A DNA stretch of 21,478 nucleotides from JACZQZ01 sp046756945 (GTDB taxonomy: Bacteria; Pseudomonadota; Alphaproteobacteria; Rhodospirillales; 2-02-FULL-58-16): assembly GCA_046756945.1 (NCBI GenBank), contig JBHHXI010000037.1:1-21478 (forward strand). The letters are read 5' to 3'. The notes under the pieces were generated by a model that did not search any database, was not told the DNA's origin, and was given only the letters and a program-made list of their open reading frames with translations. Both the position numbers and the translations under genes were made by a program. This document shows, piece after piece, positions 1 to 6,401 of this stretch. Positions within the stretch are counted from its first letter, which is position 1. Each line of letters starts with the position of its first letter.

Positions 1-10
1 GCTACGGTAT

Positions 11-27
11 GCGGGGGATGCCCCCGC
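11..27. other. GC-rich hairpin at window edge
   Basis: A perfect inverted repeat with 7-bp arms (GCGGGGG / CCCCCGC) and a 3-base loop. A second tight GC palindrome follows at 28-39. There is no T-run, so it is not a convincing intrinsic terminator. It may end transcription of a gene lying before the window. Confidence 0.3.
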
Positions 28-111
28 GGCCCCCGGGCCATGATCCCCCGTCCATGCGGGGCGCCGGGGGCGGCTGGGCGCAAATTCCGAAAGAAGGTAA
101 TATCCGTGGTC

Positions 112-741
112 ATGAAATCCCTTGCCACGGTCGCCTCGGCGCTGGCGCTCCTCGCCCTCACGCCACCGGCGGCGGCCCATTCGCTCAAGGACCTGGAAGA
201 CAGGCTCGTGGACCGGGAGCGGTACGTCCAGGTGGTCGACAGGCCGGCGCCGGAATTCACCCTCAGGGACGCGGACGGGCGCGCCGTCCGCCTGGCCGAC
301 TTCCGGGGCAAGGTGGTGGTGCTGAATTTCATCTATGCGAGCTGTCCCGACGTGTGCCCGGTGCACAGCGAAGCCATCGCGTCGGTCCAGGAGGCCGTGA
401 ACGGGACGCCGATGAAAGATTTGGTGCGCTTCATCAGCATCACGACCGATCCCGGGCGCGATACGCCGGCGGTCATGAAATCCTATGGCCCGGCCCACGG
501 GCTCGATTCCGCCAACTGGCTGTTTCTGACAGGCGGTCCCGGCAATCCGTCGGCGACACGGAAGCTCGCCGGGCGATACGGCCTCAAGTTCGCGCTCGGA
601 AAGGACGGCTATCAGATGCACGGCGTGGTCACCCACCTGATCGACAAAAGCGGCAATCTGCGGGCCCGCTACCACGGGCTGAAATTCAGCCACACCAACT
701 TGATCGTCCACATCAACGCATTGACCAATGACACCCATTGA
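112..741 (+). CDS. SCO1/SenC-family thioredoxin-fold copper chaperone
   Basis: Periplasmic, probably membrane-attached thioredoxin-fold protein of 209 residues. SCO1/SenC proteins deliver copper to, or keep reduced, the CuA site of cytochrome c oxidase; that role is known for the family and inferred here. The N-terminus (MKSLATVASA..., residues 1-22) is an uncleaved anchor or signal sequence ending in AAA-H. The family metal motif CPDVC is present (Cys78, Cys82), with the distal metal-ligand His at 175 in the THLIDKSG stretch. Length fits the family. A GTG at 106 lies 8 bases after AAGAAGG (91-97), better spaced than ATG 112, so translation may begin two codons earlier. No oxidase genes are nearby; the next genes concern metals, so a general copper or redox role is also possible. 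Confidence 0.9.
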   Translation: MKSLATVASALALLALTPPAAAHSLKDLEDRLVDRERYVQVVDRPAPEFTLRDADGRAVRLADFRGKVVVLNFIYASCPDVCPVHSEAIASVQEAVNGTPMKDLVRFISITTDPGRDTPAVMKSYGPAHGLDSANWLFLTGGPGNPSATRKLAGRYGLKFALGKDGYQMHGVVTHLIDKSGNLRARYHGLKFSHTNLIVHINALTNDTH

Positions 742-866
742 GGCGCGGACGTCCCGTTGCCGGCCGGCCTGTTGTTTCATGTCGCATAGGTGACGTTCCG
801 GGCGGTGTTTACGTGGCGTTCTTCCGGGATCGCCTGATGAATCGCCGTGAACCTGGGGCCTGGACC

Positions 867-894
867 TTGACGGCCATCCCTATACAGTTATAAT
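867..894 (+). promoter_or_regulatory. Sigma70-type promoter of the arsR/CDF operon
   Basis: TTGACG (867-872), a 16-base spacer and a consensus TATAAT (889-894) precede the ArsR gene by 40 bases. It sits in a locally AT-rich patch within GC-rich sequence. The -10 element overlaps the inverted repeat described next. Confidence 0.7.
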
Positions 895-913
895 TGAACA
901 GGTATTCAATTAT
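890..913. promoter_or_regulatory. ArsR/SmtB-type operator
   Basis: Perfect inverted repeat: ATAATTGAA (890-898), 6-base spacer, TTCAATTAT (905-913). It overlaps the promoter -10 element and the likely transcription start. ArsR/SmtB repressors bind imperfect palindromes of this size at their own promoters, so this is the likely autoregulatory site of the gene at 935. Confidence 0.7.
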
Positions 914-934
914 TCGGTTAATCGACGGCCGGCC

Positions 935-1249
935 ATGCCCACCCTCAACGAAGACACCGCCGTTCAGCTTGCCGAGGTGTTCCACCTGATCGGCGACGCG
1001 AACCGGCTGAGGATCGTGTTCGCCTGCCTGGACGAGCCCGTGTGCGTCAGCGACATGGCGGCGCGGCTGGGGCTGTCGCCGTCCCTGGTCAGCCACCATC
1101 TGCGCCTGCTCAAGGCGGCCCGCCTGCTGGGCAGCGAACGGCGCGGCAAGCAGGTGTTCTACCGGGCCGCCGACGAGCACATCCGCTCGGTTCTCAGGGA
1201 CATGGCCGAGCACGTGGAAGAGCCCGACGACCATCCGGAGGCCGGCTGA
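935..1249 (+). CDS. ArsR/SmtB-family metal-sensing repressor
   Basis: Winged-helix repressor of 104 residues, normal for the family. The recognition helix region is about 38-60 (VSDMAARLGLSPSLVSHHLRLL). The C-terminal helix carries Asp80, His82, His93 and Glu96, spaced D-x-H-x10-H-x2-E. That is the alpha-5 zinc site of SmtB-type sensors. There is no CxC motif in the recognition helix, so it is not a classical arsenite ArsR. I expect derepression of this operon by Zn(II), or perhaps Co(II) or Cd(II). The gene overlaps the transporter start (ATGA at 1249), so the two are probably translationally coupled. An operator-like palindrome overlaps the promoter upstream. Confidence 0.92.
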   Translation: MPTLNEDTAVQLAEVFHLIGDANRLRIVFACLDEPVCVSDMAARLGLSPSLVSHHLRLLKAARLLGSERRGKQVFYRAADEHIRSVLRDMAEHVEEPDDHPEAG

Positions 1250-1908
1250 TGGATGCGTCCTCCGGGCGCGGCCATTACACGGCGGAGGCGCTGGCCACCT
1301 ACCGGCGCGTCCTGTGGGTGGTCCTCGGCGTCAACGCCGGCATGTTCCTGGTCGAGATTACCGCCGGCCTCGCCGCGCGCTCGGTGTCCCTCCAGGCGGA
1401 CGCCCTGGATTTCCTCGGCGACGCCTTCAACTACGGCATCAGCCTCCTGGTCCTCGGGCTGTCGCTCCGCTGGCGGGCCCGGGCGGCGCTTTTGAAGGGC
1501 GCGTTCATGGGGCTTTTCGGCCTGTGGGTCATCGGCGCCACGGTCTACAACATCGTTTTCGCCACCCTGCCCGGGGCCCTGGTGATGGGATCGGTGGGAT
1601 TGGCCGCCCTCGCCGCCAACGTCGGCAGCGCCGTGCTTCTGTTCCGCTACCGAGACGGTGACGCCAACATGCGCTCGGTGTGGCTGTGCAGCCGCAACGA
1701 CGCCATCGGCAACGTCGCCGTGATGGCCGCCGCCGGCGGCGTGTTGGCGACCGGAACCGGCTGGCCGGACGTGGCCGTGGCGGCGGTCATGGCGACCCTG
1801 GCGCTGACCGCCTGCCGCCACGTGCTCAAACAGGCCATCGGCGAACTGCGGCAGACCGCCGCCGGCCACCCGGCGCCCGCCCCGGCCGCGGCGCGGCGGC
1901 CGGAGTGA
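1249..1908 (+). CDS. CDF-like cation exporter, membrane domain only
   Basis: 219-residue integral membrane protein with about six hydrophobic segments, resembling the transmembrane half of cation diffusion facilitators that expel divalent metals by proton exchange. TM2 has ADALDFLGDAFNYG, where D-x3-D aligns with the CDF site. TM5 has CSRNDAIGN, giving C-x3-D where most CDF proteins have H-x3-D. The soluble C-terminal dimerisation domain of usual (about 300-residue) CDF proteins is missing; after the last helix there is only a short Ala/Pro-rich tail. The ATG overlaps the stop of the repressor gene, so it is almost surely the regulated exporter of this pair. Substrate is uncertain; the cysteine suggests, but does not show, a preference for softer metals. 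Confidence 0.82.
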   Translation: MDASSGRGHYTAEALATYRRVLWVVLGVNAGMFLVEITAGLAARSVSLQADALDFLGDAFNYGISLLVLGLSLRWRARAALLKGAFMGLFGLWVIGATVYNIVFATLPGALVMGSVGLAALAANVGSAVLLFRYRDGDANMRSVWLCSRNDAIGNVAVMAAAGGVLATGTGWPDVAVAAVMATLALTACRHVLKQAIGELRQTAAGHPAPAPAAARRPE

Positions 1909-2007
1909 GGGTCGGCCCTTGGGCGGCGCCTTGAAACGGTGTATGAGACCCCGGAGGCCCTGCCGTCCCTATCCGGCGAACCGGGCCACCATTATCGGAC
2001 CAGGCCC

Positions 2008-2337
2008 ATGCGGTCCATCGCTTTCTACCTAGCCGCCGCCGTCGCCGAGATCGGCGGCTGTTTCGCGTTCTGGGCGTGGCTGCGCCTGGGGCGGAGCGTG
2101 CTGTGGCTGGCGCCGGGGATCGCGTCCCTCATCGTCTTCGCCCTTCTGCTCACCCGCATCGACGCCCTGTTCGCCGGCCGCGCCTACGCCGCCTATGGCG
2201 GCGTCTATATCGCCGCCTCGCTGCTGTGGCTGTGGATGATCGAGGGTGCGCGCCCGGACCGATGGGACGTGGTCGGCGCCCTGATCTGTCTGGCCGGTAC
2301 CGCCGTCATCCTGTTCGGGCCGCGCCCGGCGCCGTAG
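2008..2337 (+). CDS. YnfA/UPF0060-family small membrane protein
   Basis: 109-residue protein with four hydrophobic helices, matching the length of YnfA (about 108). The opening MRSIAFYLAAAVAEIGGCFAFW and the later YAAYGGVYIAASLLWLW are characteristic of the family. YnfA-like proteins belong to the drug/metabolite transporter superfamily and resemble SMR exporters; their physiological substrate is not settled. I chose ATG 2008 because the family conservation begins there; an upstream in-frame ATG at 1939 would add an unrelated 23 residues. It lies between the metal exporter and the arsenate reductase, with 21 bases to the latter. Co-transcription is likely, suggesting a metal or toxicant resistance context. 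Confidence 0.9.
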   Translation: MRSIAFYLAAAVAEIGGCFAFWAWLRLGRSVLWLAPGIASLIVFALLLTRIDALFAGRAYAAYGGVYIAASLLWLWMIEGARPDRWDVVGALICLAGTAVILFGPRPAP

Positions 2338-2358
2338 GCGGTTCGCGGAACACCGACG

Positions 2359-2856
2359 ATGGGCGAAAAAGTCCTCGACATCCTGGTCCTGTGTACCGGC
2401 AACTCGGCCCGCAGCCTGATCGGCGAGGCGCTGCTCAATCATCTCGGCGGCGGGCGCATCAAGGCCCACAGTGCCGGCTCCCGTCCCGCCGGCGCGCCCC
2501 ACCCCGACACCCTCGCCGTGCTCAAGGCCCACGGCGTGCCGACGGCGGCCCTGCGAACCAAGCACTGGGAGGAATTCGCCGTCCCCGGCGCGCCGGAGAT
2601 GGATGTGGTCCTCACCGTGTGCGACAGGGCGGCGTCCGAGGTGTGTCCGGCGTGGCCCGGCGCGCCGGTGGCGTGCCACTGGGGGCTGCCCGACCCGGCG
2701 GCGGCGGCCGGCGGCCGAGCGGCCCGGCGGGCGGCGTTCGAGGAGACCTTCAGGGTCTTCGAACGCCGGGTGCGGCGTCTCGTCGGACCGGGATTCGACG
2801 GCCTGACGGCCGCCGGCATCGCCGCCCGGCTGACGGCCGCGGACGACACCCCGTGA
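2359..2856 (+). CDS. arsC: Thioredoxin-type arsenate reductase (low-Mr phosphatase fold)
   Basis: 165-residue cytosolic enzyme of the LMW protein tyrosine phosphatase fold. The P-loop is CTGNSARS with nucleophile Cys12. A second Cys pair follows at 88 and 96 (VCDRAASEVCP), the redox relay of thioredoxin-coupled ArsC. The DPAA motif (Asp112) supplies the general acid. Such enzymes reduce arsenate to arsenite using thioredoxin; this is family knowledge. No arsenite exporter (ArsB or Acr3) is seen next to it, so the product's exit route lies elsewhere or the true role differs. It is the last gene of the plus-strand metal cluster and converges on the TRAP operon 48 bases away. No clear terminator is visible between them. 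Confidence 0.88.
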   Translation: MGEKVLDILVLCTGNSARSLIGEALLNHLGGGRIKAHSAGSRPAGAPHPDTLAVLKAHGVPTAALRTKHWEEFAVPGAPEMDVVLTVCDRAASEVCPAWPGAPVACHWGLPDPAAAAGGRAARRAAFEETFRVFERRVRRLVGPGFDGLTAAGIAARLTAADDTP

Positions 2857-2904
2857 ACCCATGAGGCATGTCGGCGGACCTTCGCGACCCCGTGGCGGGC
2901 GCGC

Positions 2905-4227
2905 CTACCGGAAAAGGAGGGTCGGCAGCCACAGGGCCAGGGCGGGGAATAACAGGATGCAAATCAGGCCGATGACCTGAATGACCATGAACTGCATCAT
3001 GCCGACATAAATGTCCTTCAAGTCCCAGTTCGGGACCACGCCTTTGATGTAGTACGCCGACAACGCCACCGGAGGCGACAGCCAGGCGGTCTGCAGGCAC
3101 ACCGCCACCAGAATGGAGAACCACACCAGGTCGATCCCCAGTTCGATCACCAACGGCAGCAGGATAGGGACGACGATAAGGACAATGGGCACCCACTCCA
3201 GGGGCCAGCCGAGAAGGAATATGAGGCCGAGGATGAGCGCCAGCAGGGCCAGGGGCGGAAGTTGCAGCTGCAGCAGGGATTCCGCGATCATCGAGGCCGA
3301 CCCCAGGCGGGCAAACACCGCGCCATAGAAATTCGAGGCGGCGACCAGCAGCAGAATCATGCTCGACGTCTGTATGGTCCGGAAAACCGCCTCCTTGAGC
3401 CGGGGCCAGGTGAGACGGCGGTAGGCGAGGGCCAGCAGCAATGCGCCGAGGGCGCCCATTGCCGCCGCGTCGGTCGGCGTCGCCAGGCCCGCCAGAATGC
3501 TCCCCAGGACAGACATCATCAGGACGGCCAGCGGAAAAATGCCGACCACCAGCTCGTGCATGATCTGGTAGACCGATTCGGCCCGTTCGTCGGCCGGCAA
3601 AGCCGGCCCCAGCTCGGGCTGGATGTAACTGCGTATGAGGGCGTAGGCCATATAGAGGCCGGCGAGGACCAGCCCCGGTACCATTGCGGCGGCGAACAGC
3701 TCGGTGATGGGGACGCCGACCACCGGTCCCATGACCACCAGCATGACGCTGGGCGGGATGAGCATGCCCAGAGTCCCCCCGGCGGCGATGGACCCGGCGC
3801 TGAGTCTCACGCTGTAACCGCTGCGATTCATGATCGGCGCCGCCATCACGCCGAGAATGGTCACCGAGGCACCGACGATCCCCGTCGCCGTGGCAAACAG
3901 GGTGGCGGTAACCAGGACGGCGATATAGAGGGACCCCTTCACCGGGGCCAAAAGCAGCCGGAATCCCGTGAACAGACGGTCCATGAGCCCGGCCTGTTCG
4001 AGGATGTAGCCCATGAAAAGAAACAGCGGCACCGCGGCCAGAAGCGTCTCCCTCATGGTCGTGAAGACCTGGAGCACCATCAGGTAAAAGACCGTCTGGC
4101 CAAAACCGATGTAGCCGAAGACGATGCCCAGGAAGATGAGGGTGAACGAAATGGGAAAGCCAATGAAGATCCCGGCGAAGAGGGCGCCGAGGGAAACCAG
4201 GCCGAGGATTTCGGGGCTCAAGGCCAC
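2905..4227 (-). CDS. dctM: TRAP transporter large membrane subunit DctM
   Basis: About 440 residues with roughly a dozen hydrophobic segments, typical for the large TRAP permease subunit that couples sodium entry to solute uptake. Recognisable family stretches include GIFIGFPISFTLIFLGIVFG near the N-terminus, AGSIAAGGTLGMLIPPSVMLV mid-protein and LATPTDAAAMGALGALLLA. The open frame runs much further upstream, but conservation starts at ALSPEILGL. I place the start at GTG 4227, overlapping the end of dctQ; a TTG at 4221 that overlaps the dctQ stop (TTGA) is an equally good alternative. The overlap implies translational coupling. It is last in the dctP-dctQ-dctM order. Confidence 0.93.
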   Translation of the reverse strand: MALSPEILGLVSLGALFAGIFIGFPISFTLIFLGIVFGYIGFGQTVFYLMVLQVFTTMRETLLAAVPLFLFMGYILEQAGLMDRLFTGFRLLLAPVKGSLYIAVLVTATLFATATGIVGASVTILGVMAAPIMNRSGYSVRLSAGSIAAGGTLGMLIPPSVMLVVMGPVVGVPITELFAAAMVPGLVLAGLYMAYALIRSYIQPELGPALPADERAESVYQIMHELVVGIFPLAVLMMSVLGSILAGLATPTDAAAMGALGALLLALAYRRLTWPRLKEAVFRTIQTSSMILLLVAASNFYGAVFARLGSASMIAESLLQLQLPPLALLALILGLIFLLGWPLEWVPIVLIVVPILLPLVIELGIDLVWFSILVAVCLQTAWLSPPVALSAYYIKGVVPNWDLKDIYVGMMQFMVIQVIGLICILLFPALALWLPTLLFR

Positions 4228-4754
4228 TCGCCCAGAATCGCGGCATGGAGGCTTTTGACGAACTCCGATATGCCCTGGAGGATCAACAGGACGGCGGTCA
4301 CCGGCATGACCGTCTTGAAGGGATAGATCGGGGGGCTCCAGGGGCTGGAGATGCCGACCTCGCCCCGTATCCAGGAGACCATGGCATAGTCCGACGAATC
4401 CCACAGGAAGAAACCCATCGCCGGGAAGAAGAGGAAGGCGTACAGGATGGCGTCGACCGTCCCCTGCCAGCGCGGCGACCACAGCCGATAGAAAAAGTCG
4501 GTCCGGATGTGTCCCTGGCGGGCCAGGGTATAGGCGGCGCCCAGCATGAAATGGCTGCCGTACAGCATGTAGGTCATGTCGTAGGCCCACAGCGTGGGGC
4601 TGTTGAAACCGTAGCGGGCGACGACCTCGTACACCAAGGCCCCGACCATGGGGATGATGAGCCAGGCGAACAGCTGCCCCGACCACGTGCTGATGGCGTC
4701 GAGCGTATTCACGATCCGGCGCAGGGGCCGGGGGAATGAATCGATTGGAGTCAC
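4218..4754 (-). CDS. dctQ: TRAP transporter small membrane subunit DctQ
   Basis: 178 residues with four hydrophobic helices, as expected for the small TRAP permease subunit. Visible family features are the first helix LFAWLIIPMVGALVYEVVARYGFNSPTLWAYDMTYMLYG and the RQGHIRTDFFY motif after helix 2. The frame is open far upstream (to 4991), but those codons are low-complexity Gly/Arg/Pro and I do not believe them. GTG 4754 (VTPIDSF...) is the first start that gives a normal DctQ length; its ribosome-binding site is weak. It lies 182 bases downstream of dctP, a longer gap than usual, containing GC-rich palindromes that could reduce transcription of the membrane subunits relative to the binding protein. 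Confidence 0.88.
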   Translation of the reverse strand: MTPIDSFPRPLRRIVNTLDAISTWSGQLFAWLIIPMVGALVYEVVARYGFNSPTLWAYDMTYMLYGSHFMLGAAYTLARQGHIRTDFFYRLWSPRWQGTVDAILYAFLFFPAMGFFLWDSSDYAMVSWIRGEVGISSPWSPPIYPFKTVMPVTAVLLILQGISEFVKSLHAAILGEWP

Positions 4755-4936
4755 GTCGCTGCCACGGGCGGGTCCCGGCGAAGGGCGCCCTTCTCCCTTG
4801 TTAAGCCATGGGCCGGGGCGCGCGTCCCGCGCCGCCCCGCCAGGATCGTCGCGGAGGCGAAGAGAAGGAAGCGCGGTGCACGAGCGCGGCGCCCCCCCCT
4901 TCCTGCCCGACGACGCCCCGTTCGGGGGCCTCCGCC

Positions 4937-6040
4937 TTACTTCGTGGCAGCCTCGCCCAGAGACTGATACAGCCCCAGAATCTTCGTCCAATAGGGGACG
5001 GTCAACTTCGCGAACTTCTCCTGCGACTGCACCACCTTCTTGAAGAAGGGGTCCTTCGCCGAGTATTTGGCGAGCACCGCCCTGGACGATTTCAGGAAAG
5101 CCGGATAGAGGTCTTTCGGGGTATCACGGACCGTGACCCCGTGCTTTGCCTGCATCTCCTTCAGGGCGGCGGCGTTGCGGTGGATGTTCACCGCGATCGA
5201 CTCGGTGACCGACGCCATGGCCGCGCCCTCGATGATGGCCTGGAGGTCGGCCGGCAGCTTGTTCCAGAAGTCCTTGTTGACGATGATGCTTCCAAGGTCC
5301 GATGCCTGGTGAAAGCCCTGCAGGTAATAGTTCTTCCACACCTGGTGCAGCCCCAGCCTGATGTCCTCGCCGGGATTGATCCACTCGCCGGCATCGATGA
5401 CGCCCCGCTGCGCTGCCGGGACGATCTCGCCCCCGGGCAGGGCCACCACCGAGATGCCCATGCCGGTGAACAGCTCGCCGGTCAGGCCTGGCGGCGAGCG
5501 GTACTTGAGTTTCTGGAAATCCTCGAGGCTGGCGATCGGCTGCTTGAACCACCCGAGAGGCTGATGGCCCGACATCAGATTGATGAAGGCGACCATGTTG
5601 GCCTTCAGGTCGTTATCGATGAAATCCTTGTACAGCTCGTTTCCGCCGCCCTCGTAGAACCAGGCGAGGTAGGTGAACTGGTCCATGCCGCCGATGGTCG
5701 GCTGGTCGGCGAACAGGTAGGCGGCCGGGCGCTTGCCCGAGAAGAAATGGGCCCAGGTGAACCCGCCCTCGACGATGCCCTTGTCGACGGCGTCCATGAC
5801 TTCGAAGAACCCGACCACGGCGCCGACCGGCAGCACCTCGGTCTTCAGCCGCCCGCCGGACATGGCGTCGACCCGCGCGCCGAAATTTTTCAGAATGTCC
5901 ATGTACATGCTGGCGGCGGGCAGCGCGGTCTGAACCCGCCATTTGATCGGCTTTGCCTCCACCGTGGACACGGACGTGCCGCCGCCGAACAGGAAGACGG
6001 CGATGCCCACCATCACCATGGCAATAACGCGGTTTTTCAT
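4937..6040 (-). CDS. dctP: TRAP transporter periplasmic solute-binding protein, TakP-like
   Basis: 367-residue periplasmic receptor with a signal peptide (MKNRVIAMVMVGIAVFLFGG, residues 1-20, cleavage near TVEA-KP at about 30). It captures the solute and delivers it to DctQM. The conserved TRAP arginine that clamps a substrate carboxylate is Arg181 in KYRSPPG. Gln160 (SGHQPLGWF) and the GEW motif at 218-220 give a layout like TakP of Rhodobacter, which binds 2-oxo acids with a cation; that comparison is from memory. Length also fits TakP (about 365). ATG 6040 is supported by GGGAGG a short distance upstream; earlier in-frame starts would bury the signal peptide. Substrate is probably a monocarboxylate or 2-oxo acid. 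Confidence 0.93.
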   Translation of the reverse strand: MKNRVIAMVMVGIAVFLFGGGTSVSTVEAKPIKWRVQTALPAASMYMDILKNFGARVDAMSGGRLKTEVLPVGAVVGFFEVMDAVDKGIVEGGFTWAHFFSGKRPAAYLFADQPTIGGMDQFTYLAWFYEGGGNELYKDFIDNDLKANMVAFINLMSGHQPLGWFKQPIASLEDFQKLKYRSPPGLTGELFTGMGISVVALPGGEIVPAAQRGVIDAGEWINPGEDIRLGLHQVWKNYYLQGFHQASDLGSIIVNKDFWNKLPADLQAIIEGAAMASVTESIAVNIHRNAAALKEMQAKHGVTVRDTPKDLYPAFLKSSRAVLAKYSAKDPFFKKVVQSQEKFAKLTVPYWTKILGLYQSLGEAATK

Positions 6041-6401
6041 GACAAGTTCCCTCCCAAGGATTGAATTAGTTTTTTTTACATTAGAAGGATCAAACGTAAC
6101 CCTCGTGGGAAGGCCTGTCAACGCACGCCCGATCCGTTTCATAGCGTGTATCAACCACTCGATAGTAACAACGTTATCGCCGATATTTGTTTGGCAGAAA
6201 TAGTCGGCCGAAAATCCTCTATTTGTTGTATATGCCGGGGAAGCGAATACGGACCAATAATTCACGGAGTCACAAACTGTTCACTGCGGGCGTTGCCGAA
6301 TTCTCAACACCGGGTTCCAGAAAAACCAGGATGATGACCCTTGACGGCCCGGCACAAACAACGGTACTCGGGCATGCACCACGTCAGCGCAAAGGGCCGC
6401 G
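6041..6401. other. Divergent control region between dctP and amidase
   Basis: 361 bases without a convincing gene, clearly richer in A+T than the flanks. It holds the dctP promoter and ribosome-binding site on the minus side. On the plus side AAGGG lies 7-8 bases before the amidase ATG; I see no strong plus-strand -35/-10 pair. A small palindrome TAAC-aac-GTTA lies at 6166-6176, a possible regulator half-site pair. No hairpin terminator is visible. Confidence 0.6.
6093..6121 (-). promoter_or_regulatory. Candidate dctP promoter
   Basis: Reading the minus strand: consensus TTGACA (6121-6116), a 17-base spacer, then TACGTT (6098-6093). The -35 is perfect and the -10 is weak. Predicted transcription would start near 6086, giving a leader of about 45 bases that includes the GGGAGG ribosome site. 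Confidence 0.45.

Noticed and set aside
4780..4793. Perfect 14-bp palindrome GAAGGGCGCCCTTC between dctP and dctQ
   Set aside because: It has no loop and no T-run, and GC-rich palindromes are frequent here; I cannot separate an operator from chance.
6166..6176. TAAC-aac-GTTA palindrome in the dctP/amidase gap
   Set aside because: Only 4-bp arms. Mentioned within the region entry but too short to stand as an operator call.
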